64,000 bases of DNA, taken from positions 2,232,001 to 2,296,000 of the forward strand of contig NZ_CP085935.1 in assembly GCF_020735465.1 (NCBI RefSeq), read 5' to 3'. How positions within the stretch are numbered: the stretch's first letter is position 1; each line of letters starts with the position of its first letter. A program made the translations under genes and the position numbers. Under the pieces are notes generated by a model. The model was given only the letters and a program-made list of their open reading frames with translations. It was not told where the DNA came from and made no database searches. The DNA is from Collinsella stercoris DSM 13279 (GTDB lineage: Bacteria > Actinomycetota > Coriobacteriia > Coriobacteriales > Coriobacteriaceae). Of this stretch, positions 45,048-53,372 are shown piece after piece.

Positions 45048-46420
45048 CCAAGGTCATAACCTATGGGACTTACGACCACTTGCATCGCGGTCATGTTCGT
45101 CTCCTGGAGCGCGCTAGGTCTTTGGGTGATTATCTAATCGTGGGTGTCACCTCTGATGACTTCGACAAGCAACGTGGAAAGATCAACGTCCAGCAGCCGC
45201 TCGAGGAGCGAGTCGCTGCGGTGAGGGCGACTGGTCTGGCCGACAAGATAATTGTCGAGGAGTATGAGGGCCAGAAGATCGATGACATCAAGCGCTATGG
45301 CGTGGATGTTTTCACTGTGGGCTCTGACTGGGCGGGTCGGTTCGATTATCTTAAAGAGTATTGCAGGGTCGTTTATCTCGAGCGTACCCGCGGCGTATCT
45401 TCAACCGAGATTCGCAGCACAAAACGGCTTCGCTGCGGCTTGGTGGGCTACACGGACTATATGAATCGAGTGTTCGCCGAGTGCGGGCTGGTGAACGGCT
45501 TGGAAGTCGTGGCGATTTGCGCCAACGATAGAAGCTTGTTGGAAGAGGGCCTTCTAGGCGTATCGCTCATCACGGATGACTACGACGAGATGCTCGATGC
45601 GGTGGATGTTGTGTATATCCATTCGCATCCAGATTGTCATTACGATCAGGCGAAACGGGCGCTTGAGGCGGGAAAGCACGTTATGTGCGAGTCTCCAATC
45701 GCGAAAAGCTCGGCAGAGTGCGATGAATTGTTCTCCCTCGCCGATGAGCGCGGCTTGGTGTTGATGGATTCCCTGCGAACTGCGTACTCGACTGCCTTCG
45801 CGCGCATGTTGCTTCTTATTGCCGGCGGGCGAATCGGCGACGTGGTGTCGGTTGATGTCACGTGCACGAATCTTAATACGAATCGTCCCCCCTACTCCCT
45901 GAGCCGCAAAACCGCTTGGAGCAGCATGGAGGCGTGGGGCCCGACAGCCCTGCTTCCGATCTTCCAGATTTTGGGCTCTAGGCCGGAATCTGTGCGAATT
46001 TCTTCGCTTTGCGAATCGAGGGATGCCTCCTTCGATTACTTCTCACGGATTGATATCGAATTTCCTGGGGCTGTTGCCAGCGCTAAGGTTGGTGCCGGTG
46101 CGAAATCGGAGGGCAGCCTCGTGGTTTCCGGCACGAAGGGATACGTGTACGTTCCAGCACCTTGGTGGAAAACCGATTATTTTGAGATTCGCTACGAGGA
46201 TCCAGCTGATAATCGACGCTATTTCTATCAACTGGATGGAGAGGGAATCCGCTTCGAGTGGGTCGCCTTCTTAAGGATGATCGAGTCCATGGCCAAGGGA
46301 CTGGACGGTGAGGAGGCCCTACGCCGGGAGGGCGGTATCGGGCGTGAGATAACGCGTGCAACCTGCGAAGTAATAGGTTCGTTCGGGCTGGGTTCCAACG
46401 TGAGGTATATGGAGGGATAG
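45044..46420 (+). CDS. Cytidylyltransferase / Gfo-Idh-MocA dehydrogenase fusion
   Basis: A 458-residue fusion. Residues 1 to about 130 are a TagD/GCT-type nucleotidyltransferase: KVITYGTYDHLHRGHVRLLE with the HxGH motif, then VGSDWAGR and the ERTRGVSSTEIR signature (RTxGVSTT-like). From about 134 a Gfo/Idh/MocA oxidoreductase follows: LRCGLVGYTDYMNRVFAE, DVVYIHSHPDCHYDQAKRAL, GKHVMCESPIAKS. The predicted products are a CDP-linked polyol or amino-polyol and its oxidised form. The dinucleotide motif GLVGYTDY is an imperfect GxGxxG. It overlaps the aminotransferase by four bases. Confidence 0.88.
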   Translation: MTKVITYGTYDHLHRGHVRLLERARSLGDYLIVGVTSDDFDKQRGKINVQQPLEERVAAVRATGLADKIIVEEYEGQKIDDIKRYGVDVFTVGSDWAGRFDYLKEYCRVVYLERTRGVSSTEIRSTKRLRCGLVGYTDYMNRVFAECGLVNGLEVVAICANDRSLLEEGLLGVSLITDDYDEMLDAVDVVYIHSHPDCHYDQAKRALEAGKHVMCESPIAKSSAECDELFSLADERGLVLMDSLRTAYSTAFARMLLLIAGGRIGDVVSVDVTCTNLNTNRPPYSLSRKTAWSSMEAWGPTALLPIFQILGSRPESVRISSLCESRDASFDYFSRIDIEFPGAVASAKVGAGAKSEGSLVVSGTKGYVYVPAPWWKTDYFEIRYEDPADNRRYFYQLDGEGIRFEWVAFLRMIESMAKGLDGEEALRREGGIGREITRATCEVIGSFGLGSNVRYMEG

Positions 46421-46421
46421 A

Positions 46422-47609
46422 ATGAAGAGAATCCTTTTTCTGGGGGGTCCCGTTTTTCAAAAACCGGTAATCGAAAGAGCAAAGTCCATGGGGCTGTATG
46501 TGGGTGTAGCCGATATTAGCCCAGATGCCCCCGCCGCATCACTTGCTGACGCCTTTTTCCAGGGCTCGATAAGGGACTATGATGCCATGCTCGCGGTAGC
46601 TCGCGAGTTTGAGCCCGATGGCATCGTGAGCGGCGCTTGCGATACCTCCGTCGTCACTGTTGCGCGGCTTTGCGAGGAGCTGGGGCTTCCGGGTAATTCT
46701 GTGGAGGCGGCGCTTAATTCAACCGACAAGTATCGTATGATCAAGTGCTTCGCGCGAGAGGGCGTCGCGCACCCTTCGTTTGCCGTTATTGGAAAGGCGG
46801 AACTCGATCATTTTGTGCCTCCTTTCCCGTATCCACTTATCACCAAGCCCACGGATAGCGCCGGAGGCAGGGGCGTGAATCTGGTTCAGTCCCCCAAAGA
46901 GCTCGCGGACGCCCTTGTAAAGGCCTCTGGGGCTGGCATTTCTGGAGATGTTCTCGTCGAGGAGTGCATGACGGGGCCAGAAGTCAGCGTTGAGGTCGTT
47001 GTGTCGGATGGTGAGCCTCACGTTCTCCAAGTAACAGATAAATTAACCTCGGGCGCGCCAAACTTTTTTGAAATCGGCCATAGCCAGCCGACAAGCTTAA
47101 GCTTTGATCAGCGCAAGGCAATATCAGACCTCGCATCTTCCGCCGTGTTGGCAGTCGGCCTCAGGAATAGCGCGGCGCATGCCGAAGTTATGCTGACTCC
47201 CGACGGTCCTAAGATGGTGGAGCTCGGTGCTCGACTTGGCGGGGATTGGATCACCTCCCACCTCATCTGGAATTCCGTGTCAGGTGTCGATATGGTCGAA
47301 ACCGTGATTAGGTTGGCGCTGGGTGAGCGGATTCATGGGTTGAAATACGGTGATAGCGGCAAATGCGTTGCAACCAAGTTTTTGCCTGCGAGCGAAGGCC
47401 TGCTGACCGCCTTGGATGGCATCGAGTCTGCCGAGAATTCCGCAGGCGTCATCCACGTTGAAATCCACGGCACTATTGGGGAGCGCTATGGGAAGGCTGT
47501 TGACGATTCTGCTCGTTTCGCCTCCGTAGTCGCTTGCGGAAGCTCAAAAGAAGAGGCTTTGGCAAATTGCGACCGTGCCCTCGGGCTGATTAGAGTCCAG
47601 ATGGGCTAA
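46422..47609 (+). CDS. ATP-grasp enzyme
   Basis: A 395-residue ATP-grasp ligase of the PurK/carbamoyl-phosphate-like group. N-terminal pre-ATP fold KRILFLGGPVFQKPVIERAK; GIVSGACDTSVVTVA; ATP-binding PYPLITKPTDSAGGRGVNLV; VEECMTGPEVSVEVV; metal ligands in AHAEVMLTPDGPKMVELGARLGG. Such enzymes join a carboxylate to an amine, so it could attach an amino acid or acid to the amine made by the aminotransferase; this is inference. Directly downstream of the fusion gene (one base apart) and last gene of the locus. Confidence 0.88.
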   Translation: MKRILFLGGPVFQKPVIERAKSMGLYVGVADISPDAPAASLADAFFQGSIRDYDAMLAVAREFEPDGIVSGACDTSVVTVARLCEELGLPGNSVEAALNSTDKYRMIKCFAREGVAHPSFAVIGKAELDHFVPPFPYPLITKPTDSAGGRGVNLVQSPKELADALVKASGAGISGDVLVEECMTGPEVSVEVVVSDGEPHVLQVTDKLTSGAPNFFEIGHSQPTSLSFDQRKAISDLASSAVLAVGLRNSAAHAEVMLTPDGPKMVELGARLGGDWITSHLIWNSVSGVDMVETVIRLALGERIHGLKYGDSGKCVATKFLPASEGLLTALDGIESAENSAGVIHVEIHGTIGERYGKAVDDSARFASVVACGSSKEEALANCDRALGLIRVQMG

Positions 47610-47829
47610 GGCTTTCAAGGGGCCTTTCAATCTGAGTGCCGAAAATGATTTACGGGCGCTTAATCGGTAGCGTTGGAAATTATGGTGCAATGCGTTTTCC
47701 AAAGGATTGCGTCGGAAATGTTGGCGTAAGCGATGTTGATGGAGGGGCGGTCTCCGCTTGGAATTAAATCGGCCACGAACTTTGCCGACACCCTGTTTGT
47801 AATCGACTTGCAGCGACGGCATAAAGTTT
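47610..47829. other. Spacer between polysaccharide locus and IS, possible remnant
   Basis: About 220 AT-richer bases. The minus strand has an open stretch (FVADLIPSGDRPSINIAYAN ... ending ISNATD) continuing from inside the IS, which may be the tail of a gene cut by the insertion, but I cannot identify it. No terminator is obvious after the ATP-grasp gene. Confidence 0.4.
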
Positions 47830-48585
47830 GGGGCTTGCCTAGTTTAGGGGCCTCTCGCGGAGCTCTCGAAGCATGAACTTGTACATGTCCCGCCCCCGCA
47901 TGTTGAACCTGAACTCGCATTCCTTCAGATGGAGGTATAAGTCCTCCTTGGGTATCCCCTGGTATTTTACCAGCCTGTTCTTGGCGTAGCCCCAGAAGCT
48001 CTCGATGCCGTTGATGTGGTTTCCCGGGTTGCCCCTCTCGACGAACTCGTTCTCGCGGTGGCGCACGCGGTAGTGGTGGCGGTAGCCCCAGTCCACCAGG
48101 CCGTCGTAGGACGCGAACCCGTCGGTGTACATGGTCGAGTCCTTGGACACCTTCCCCTCGATGACCTGCATCAACGTCCTTCTGGTGACGTCCGGCACGA
48201 TCCGCGTGTAGACCCTGCCGCCGCGCTTGAGCAGCCCGAAGACGATGGTCTTGCCGCGCGCCCCGCGCCCCCGGACGCCCCTCACCCGCCTGGCCCCGAA
48301 GTAGCTCTCGTCGGCCTCCACCTCGCCATCGAAGGGGCTGTCGGCCTCGCAAATCTCGGCGATCCGGACGCGGAGCATGCCGTAGTAGCGGTTGACCGTG
48401 TTGCGGTTGAGGCCCGTCAGGGAGGCCGCCGAGAGCGCCGTGACATCGGCGCAGAAGAGCCTCAGCAGCTCCCTGAACTTGCGCTCCGAGAGGTGCGAGT
48501 TTTTGACGTACTTGTTCTTCGGTGCCTTCTTGCTGCTCATGGCCTAATTCTAGAGCCTTTCCGGCCCCTAAACTAGGCAAGCCCC
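47830..48585 (-). mobile_element. IS1595-type insertion sequence with perfect 23-bp ends
   Basis: A 756-base element bounded by GGGGCTTGCCTAGTTTAGGGGCC-type inverted repeats (47830-47852 and 48563-48585), exact over 23 bases. It carries one ISXO2-like transposase on the minus strand whose stop codon lies inside the left-coordinate repeat. No clear 8-base target duplication is visible (TAAAGTTT against TTATTTTA), so flanks may have been rearranged. The right end abuts the truncated ATPase. Confidence 0.9.
47839..48540 (-). CDS. IS1595-family transposase (ISXO2-like)
   Basis: A 233-residue DDE transposase. N-terminal HTH region (SLTGLNRNTVNRYYGMLRVR), then the ISXO2-like catalytic core: FDGEVEADESYFGARR (first Asp), MYTDGFASYDGL (second Asp) and GNHINGIESFWGYAKNRL with the third catalytic region. 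No frameshift or stop, so it looks intact. Encoded within the 756-base element. Confidence 0.92.
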   Translation of the reverse strand: MSSKKAPKNKYVKNSHLSERKFRELLRLFCADVTALSAASLTGLNRNTVNRYYGMLRVRIAEICEADSPFDGEVEADESYFGARRVRGVRGRGARGKTIVFGLLKRGGRVYTRIVPDVTRRTLMQVIEGKVSKDSTMYTDGFASYDGLVDWGYRHHYRVRHRENEFVERGNPGNHINGIESFWGYAKNRLVKYQGIPKEDLYLHLKECEFRFNMRGRDMYKFMLRELRERPLN

Positions 48586-48586
48586 T

Positions 48587-48787
48587 TATTTTAAGTGCCA
48601 AACAGGGCGTCAGGTGATTTGTGCATCTCACAATACCGATTTATTCAGTAACAAGGTTTTGCGGCCTGATTGCCTCTACATCCTTTCTGACCACGGAATC
48701 ACTTCCGCTGCAAATGCCACGAACAGGGAATTGAGGGAGGGCCACAATCTCGAGAAGCTGTATAAGGCGGGAGAGTTTGATGTCTAG
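48587..48787 (+). pseudogene. C-terminal remnant of AAA-family ATPase cut by IS
   Basis: Reading from the IS right end: SHNTDLFSNKVLRPDCLYIL, then NRELREGHNLEKLYKAGEFD and a stop at 48785-48787. This is the usual tail of AAA_15/AAA_21 ATPases in RloA-, Abi- and PARIS-like defence pairs (SHNT.LL...LR.DQIY ... LEK.Y..G.F). Only about 66 codons remain; the frame is open up to the IS end, so the IS or linked deletion removed the rest. Its stop overlaps the TOPRIM-like gene start by 8 bases, the mark of a former two-gene operon. Confidence 0.75.
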
Positions 48788-49544
48788 AAAAAGGATTCTG
48801 CTCGTCGTCGAGGGTAAAAAGCAAGAGGTCAGTCTCTTCCGGGCGCTGTTTGCCTGCTATCGTCTTGATCTTGAATACGAGATTGTCCCCTATGGGACAA
48901 ACATTTACGAGCTCTATGAAAGGATGTTTGCCGATGGAGCTCAAGACGATTTGACGTTGCTCGGCGTGCTCAAGGAGAGGGCTCCGGCGGAAGACAGGTG
49001 GCTGTTTGACCAGAATTATTCAGACGTGCTGCTGGTTTTTGATTATGAACCTCAGGACAACAGGTTTTCTCCGGAGCGTCTGGCCGAAATGCAGCGTTAT
49101 TTTAACGAGAGCACGGATAACGGAAAGCTGTACGTTAATTACCCTATGGTGGAGGCTTGCAAGCACTTCCGCAAAATGCCGGATGGGGACTTTCTTAACA
49201 GGGCGGTTGCGTTAGAAGACGTGTTTCGCTACAAGGCCATAGTTGCTGCCGAGTCAAAGTATCAGAATTTCGAGAGGGAGTTCAAAAGGTCCGACGTCGA
49301 TGCAATCATCGCGTTGACTGCTCTTAAGGCTTTGCAGATATGTGGCGAGAGTCTCGAGGGGAACAATGCTGCCTTTTATAACGATGTGGATCATGAGGCC
49401 GTTTTGCGGGCTCAGAACAAGCGGTTGAAGTCCGAGGGCAAGATTTGGGTTTTGGGCACGTGCCTTTTGTTCATCCTTGAATACTCGGCGAATATGGTTG
49501 ATATTGCCCAGTTCACCTCAGAAAAGGGACAGGCACTAATCTGA
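48780..49544 (+). CDS. TOPRIM-like partner of a lost AAA ATPase
   Basis: A 254-residue protein. ILLVVEGKKQEVSLFRALF has the Glu of a TOPRIM motif I and DVLLVFDYEPQDNRF an acidic D-x-E-x2-D second motif, as in RloB, DUF4435/AriB and OLD-type effector nucleases. GKLYVNYPMVEACKHF is conserved in similar genes as I recall them. Low-GC compared with flanks. It overlapped the end of the ATPase gene that the IS has destroyed, so it is probably non-functional or toxic-capable without its sensor. The C-terminus (TSEKGQALI) is encoded by a REP unit, suggesting the original end was replaced. Confidence 0.6.
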   Translation: MSRKRILLVVEGKKQEVSLFRALFACYRLDLEYEIVPYGTNIYELYERMFADGAQDDLTLLGVLKERAPAEDRWLFDQNYSDVLLVFDYEPQDNRFSPERLAEMQRYFNESTDNGKLYVNYPMVEACKHFRKMPDGDFLNRAVALEDVFRYKAIVAAESKYQNFEREFKRSDVDAIIALTALKALQICGESLEGNNAAFYNDVDHEAVLRAQNKRLKSEGKIWVLGTCLLFILEYSANMVDIAQFTSEKGQALI

Positions 49545-49547
49545 GGT
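49515..49547. repeat. REP unit overlapping a gene end
   Basis: ACCTCAGA / CTGAGGT arms surround the core AAAGGGACAGGCACTAAT. It supplies the last nine codons and stop of the TOPRIM-like gene. Confidence 0.75.
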
Positions 49548-49595
49548 TTGAGCGTGCCAAGGGGCGCTGGGGGGCGAACGGCAGAGGTGAGTGAA

Positions 49596-50459
49596 ATGAG
49601 TGACGGCCAGGCGAGCACGGCGTTTTCTCGGGCAGATGCAAAGCGCGCGTTCGGCGCGTATGTTTCTCAGTTCGATCTGGATGACGAGCGCATTGCGCTC
49701 AAGGTGGAGCATACGTACCGGGTTGCCGACGCCTGCGATGCGATAGCCCGGGGGGAGAGCCTTGAGCCGCGCGACGTAGACCTTGCGTGGTTGTGCGGAC
49801 TTCTGCATGATATCGGTCGCTTTGAGCAGCTGCGCCATTGGGACACGTTTAACGACGCGCGGTCGTGCGCCCATGCTGCCCTGGGCCGGTATATTCTCGA
49901 AGGGCCCGTGGAGGGCTGCCGGGGTAAACGGCTTTGGAGGGTCGACGACGCGACGGTCATCGATCTGTATCCCGGGGGTGACCTAGCGTCCTTTACGCGC
50001 GACGCCGAGTGGGCGCCCGTTATCGTGCGCGCCGTGGGGCTGCATAGCGACCTCTCGCTCCCCGATGACCTCACTCCGCGCGAGCGCCTGTTCTGCACCA
50101 TTGTGCGGGACGCCGACAAGATCGACATTCTGCGCGTTTTTTCGCAGTCGAGCTGCCGTGCGGTGCTCGGCATCGAGCCGCGGGAATTCGCGACGGGGAC
50201 CATTTCCGATGTCGCCATGTGGGGTTTTGCCGAGCGCCGCTGCCTTGCCCGCAACGAGCGACCGGAAAGCCTCGATGGGCTGGTGGGGGCAATCTGCCTG
50301 GTCTTTGAGCTGGAGCACGCGACTGCGCGGGATGTGCTGCGTTCGCTTGGGTATGTGGGCGAGCTCCTGCACCGCCCCTTTGGCCTTGCGTCGGACTTCT
50401 CCAACGAGCAGACGCGTGCCCGTTGGAATACGATTTGCCGTCAGATGGACGCCTACTAA
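49596..50459 (+). CDS. HD-domain phosphohydrolase
   Basis: A 287-residue HD-superfamily metal-dependent phosphohydrolase. The ligand set is visible: HTYRVADACDAIA (first His), LLHDIGRFEQLRHW (HD pair), CAHAALGRYIL, VGLHSDLSL and RDADKIDILRVF (last Asp). Substrate (nucleotide or cyclic dinucleotide) is unknown. The start at 49596 gives MSDGQAS; a 16-codon extension overlaps the REP unit. It is isolated between REP units. Confidence 0.85.
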   Translation: MSDGQASTAFSRADAKRAFGAYVSQFDLDDERIALKVEHTYRVADACDAIARGESLEPRDVDLAWLCGLLHDIGRFEQLRHWDTFNDARSCAHAALGRYILEGPVEGCRGKRLWRVDDATVIDLYPGGDLASFTRDAEWAPVIVRAVGLHSDLSLPDDLTPRERLFCTIVRDADKIDILRVFSQSSCRAVLGIEPREFATGTISDVAMWGFAERRCLARNERPESLDGLVGAICLVFELEHATARDVLRSLGYVGELLHRPFGLASDFSNEQTRARWNTICRQMDAY

Positions 50460-50460
50460 C

Positions 50461-50540
50461 CCTCGAAGGGACAGGCACTAATTTGAAGTCGCGTGCCGCG
50501 AGGCCCGACCTCAAGTTAGCGCCTGTCCCCTTTCTGAGGT
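50461..50540. repeat. REPIN-like pair of inverted REP units
   Basis: A forward unit (GGGACAGGCACTAATTTGAA from 50468) and an inverted unit (GACCTCAAGTTAGCGCCTGT from 50507) are separated by a GC-rich spacer GTGCCGCGAGGCCC. The pair at 52223-52303 has the same layout and a similar spacer. Confidence 0.8.
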
Positions 50541-50667
50541 GGCGGGCTTAATCCTCACTTAATGTGACGCGGGGCCACATGGGTCGGGTCCGTTTTGGCC
50601 ATAATGGAATGCGAGCACAATGCGACGATAGGGGCGCCTGCGGCGATGCGCCCGGGAGCGAGGGGCC

Positions 50668-52221
50668 ATGCGGAAGAGCGAGTGGAGTTCGAGACGGTCG
50701 GGGCACGCCCCCGTCAACCCCATGACGGGCATACCGAATACCGGTGCGCACACCGGCGCGGCTCCCACAAGCCCGATCACAGAAGATCCGCTGCATGCAC
50801 CCATGGCCGAGCCCGGCGCTTCTTCGCACACCAGCGCGCCCGCGCGCGAAGGATCCGCGCCGAACGGCGGCGCGACCTCCCCAGGCGATGCTCCTCTGCG
50901 CGCCGGAGCGCCAAGGCCCGCGAGCGAGCCCTCGTACATGCCTCTCGATCACGAGCGGGGCCTCGGTGCATCGACGCCGTTCTCCCTCGATGAGGACCGC
51001 GTCTTCACCACCTCGAACGACTCCATGGACGAGCTGCTCGCAAGGCTGCGCGGTGTGCTCGACAGCCGCCTGCTCTCCATCGTGTCGCTCGTGCTCGTGT
51101 CCTTTGCGGTGGTGGCAAACGAGAGCCTGCCCGTGTTCCTCATCGTGGTCGTGGTGGGCTACATGCTCATCGACCGCTTTATCATGGCGCGCCGCGTCGT
51201 TACGCTGGGCGGCCTGTCCTGGTTCTTCGTCCTGCTCCTCGGCCGCCTGTTCATCATGAACGTGGGCGCGCTGTACCTGGACATCGACTACCTGTTCATG
51301 TTCTGCGGTTTCCTGTTCGCCCTGGCGGTGTGCGGCGTGTTCTTTGCCGGCCGCGCCATGTATTACATGGGGTACGACCGCGGCCAGGCGCTGGCGGATC
51401 GCGCCATCGCCGCCCACATGGTCGAGCGCCTGATCGACCATCCCGAGAACGTTGCGAACCTCGACGGGACGTTCCTCGAGGTGGAGGGCGCCATCAACCG
51501 CGTGCGCAGCCGCGAGCGCCAGGTGGCCGACGCCCTGCGCGACGAGGCCCGCCGCAAGGACGACCTCGTCACCTACCTCGCCCACGACCTCAAGACCCCG
51601 CTCGCCAGCGTGGTGGGCTACCTGTCGTTGCTGGAGGAGGCGCCCGACCTTCCCGCCGAGCAGCGCTCCCGTTTTACCGGCATCGCCCTGGACAAGGCGC
51701 ATCGCCTGGATGCGCTCATCGAGGAGTTCTTCGACATCACCCGCTTCGACTTCCACGACATCGTGCTCACGCGCGGCTACGTCGACCTGTCGCTCCTGCT
51801 GGCGCAGGTTGCCGACGAGTTCTATCCCACCCTCACCGAGCAGGGCAAGCACGTCGAGGTCCAGGCCCCGCCCAGCCTGATCGTGCTCATCGATGGCGAC
51901 AAGATGGCGCGCGTGTTCAACAACGTGATGAAGAACGCCATCGCGTACAGTTACGAGGGCTCGACCATTCGCATTTTTGCCGAGCAGGAGGGTGGCAGCG
52001 TGACGGTGCGGTTTGAGAATCAGGGCGACCCGATTCCCGCTCCCAAGCTCGGCATGATCTTTGAGAAGTTCTACCGCCTGGACGCCGCGCGCGCGACCAA
52101 CCGCGGCGGTGCGGGGCTGGGCCTGGCCATTGCCAAGGAGATCGTGGGGGCGCATGGCGGCTCCATTAGCTGCGAGTCCACGCCCGAGCACACGGTGTTC
52201 ACCATCGTCTTGCCGCTGTAG
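50668..52221 (+). CDS. VanS-like sensor histidine kinase
   Basis: A 517-residue membrane kinase. A disordered Pro/Ala-rich N-terminus of about 110 residues precedes four to five hydrophobic helices (about 125-240), then a linker, HisKA domain with VTYLAHDLKTPLASVVGYLS (phospho-His) and HATPase_c with NNVMKNAIAYS (N box), FEKFYRLD and GGAGLGLAIAKE. It is closest in style to VanS(B)-type kinases. No response-regulator gene lies within reach on either side, so its partner is elsewhere. Short extracellular loops suggest membrane-stress sensing. Confidence 0.88.
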   Translation: MRKSEWSSRRSGHAPVNPMTGIPNTGAHTGAAPTSPITEDPLHAPMAEPGASSHTSAPAREGSAPNGGATSPGDAPLRAGAPRPASEPSYMPLDHERGLGASTPFSLDEDRVFTTSNDSMDELLARLRGVLDSRLLSIVSLVLVSFAVVANESLPVFLIVVVVGYMLIDRFIMARRVVTLGGLSWFFVLLLGRLFIMNVGALYLDIDYLFMFCGFLFALAVCGVFFAGRAMYYMGYDRGQALADRAIAAHMVERLIDHPENVANLDGTFLEVEGAINRVRSRERQVADALRDEARRKDDLVTYLAHDLKTPLASVVGYLSLLEEAPDLPAEQRSRFTGIALDKAHRLDALIEEFFDITRFDFHDIVLTRGYVDLSLLLAQVADEFYPTLTEQGKHVEVQAPPSLIVLIDGDKMARVFNNVMKNAIAYSYEGSTIRIFAEQEGGSVTVRFENQGDPIPAPKLGMIFEKFYRLDAARATNRGGAGLGLAIAKEIVGAHGGSISCESTPEHTVFTIVLPL

Positions 52222-52222
52222 C

Positions 52223-52303
52223 ACCTCAGAAAGGGGACGGGCACCAATTTGAGGTGGCGCGCCGCGCGACCCGACCTTAAATCATCGCCTGCCCCCCTGA
52301 GGT
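52223..52303. repeat. REPIN-like pair of inverted REP units
   Basis: The forward unit (52223-52255, GGGGACGGGCACCAATTTGA core) and inverted unit (52274-52303) enclose the spacer GCGCGCCGCGCGACCC, matching the pair at 50461-50540. Located between convergent kinase and nrdB genes. Confidence 0.8.
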
Positions 52304-52313
52304 GGCGGCGTGC

Positions 52314-53372
52314 CTACAGGTCGTCGACCAGGGCCGTGCTCTTGGCGTACGCGGTGCTCTTCGCCTCGAAGAAGTCCGTCTTCACCATGTTGGCGTTCGA
52401 GTACTGGCTCACCCACGCCATGTCCTCGGGCTCGCTGCGATAGCCCTCGTAGAGCTGGCCAAATCCCAGCGAGCTCCAGCGCAGGTTGCCCAGGTACTTG
52501 ATGTAGCCCTCAACCATGTCCCCCGTCAGGCCGGGGATGGCGTCCCCCAGCACGTAGCGGCCCCAGGCGATCTCCTGGCGCACGCCCTCCTCGAGCATCT
52601 GCCGGAGCATCTCGACGTTTTCGCTGGTGAACAGCTGCGGCTCCTCCTTTTGCAGCTCTAGGATGATGTTGCGGAACAGCCAGAGGTGCGTGTTCTCGTC
52701 GCGGTTGATGTAGCGGATCTCCTGTGCACTGCCGGGCATCTTGCCCATGCGCGCCAGGTTGTAGAAGAACATGAAGCCGGAGTAAAAGTACACGCCCTCC
52801 AAAATGAAGTTCGCCATGAGGACGCGTAGGAACGTGCGGGCGTCGCGGCGCTCCTGGAACTCGTTGTAGAGGTTGCCGATGAACGTGTTGCGCGCCAACA
52901 GGGGCTCGTCGGTTTTCCACTGATAGAGGATCTCGTTGCGCTTGGCCGGGTCGCAGATGGTGTCGAGCATGTAGGAGTAGCTCTGCGAGTGCACGCTTTC
53001 CTGGAACGCCTGGATGGACAGGCAGAGATTGACCTCGTTTGCCGTGATGTACTCGGCGATGTTGGGGAGGTTGGCCGACTGCAGGGAGTCCAGGAATACG
53101 AGGAATGACAGGATCTTGTCATAGGCGGCCCGTTCGGCGGCGGTGAGGCGCGGGTAATCCTTCACATCTTGGGTGAGGTTGATCTCCTCGGGGATCCAAA
53201 AGTTGTTCATGGCCTGGCGGTACCAGCTCGAGACCCAGGGGTACTTCATGTTGTTGAAGTCGTTGAGGTTGGTGGTGTTGCCGCCGATCATGCGGCGATC
53301 GCGCACGTCGAGGTCGCCGTCCGGGTTGAACAGGGGTTTTTTGACGAGCGGCTGGCTCTCTTCGATGGTCAT
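52314..53372 (-). CDS. nrdB: Ribonucleoside-diphosphate reductase beta subunit (class Ia)
   Basis: A 352-residue diiron radical subunit. Ligands are in FLDSLQSAN (Asp), QESVHSQSYSY (Glu, His and the radical Tyr four residues after His), LEGVYFYSGF (Glu) and RDENTHLW (Glu, His). The C-terminal tail SALVDDL-like end (STALVDDL) docks on NrdA. It is divergent from nrdA across a 348-base control region, an unusual arrangement since the two are normally co-transcribed. Confidence 0.93.
   Translation of the reverse strand: MTIEESQPLVKKPLFNPDGDLDVRDRRMIGGNTTNLNDFNNMKYPWVSSWYRQAMNNFWIPEEINLTQDVKDYPRLTAAERAAYDKILSFLVFLDSLQSANLPNIAEYITANEVNLCLSIQAFQESVHSQSYSYMLDTICDPAKRNEILYQWKTDEPLLARNTFIGNLYNEFQERRDARTFLRVLMANFILEGVYFYSGFMFFYNLARMGKMPGSAQEIRYINRDENTHLWLFRNIILELQKEEPQLFTSENVEMLRQMLEEGVRQEIAWGRYVLGDAIPGLTGDMVEGYIKYLGNLRWSSLGFGQLYEGYRSEPEDMAWVSQYSNANMVKTDFFEAKSTAYAKSTALVDDL

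Noticed and set aside
43941..46420. Phosphonate (2-aminoethylphosphonate) biosynthesis
   Set aside because: The aminotransferase resembles PhnW, but phosphoenolpyruvate mutase and phosphonopyruvate decarboxylase are missing and the cytidylyltransferase is TagD-like.
50668..52221. Vancomycin-resistance operon
   Set aside because: Only a VanS-like kinase is present; no vanR, vanH, ligase or vanX genes flank it.
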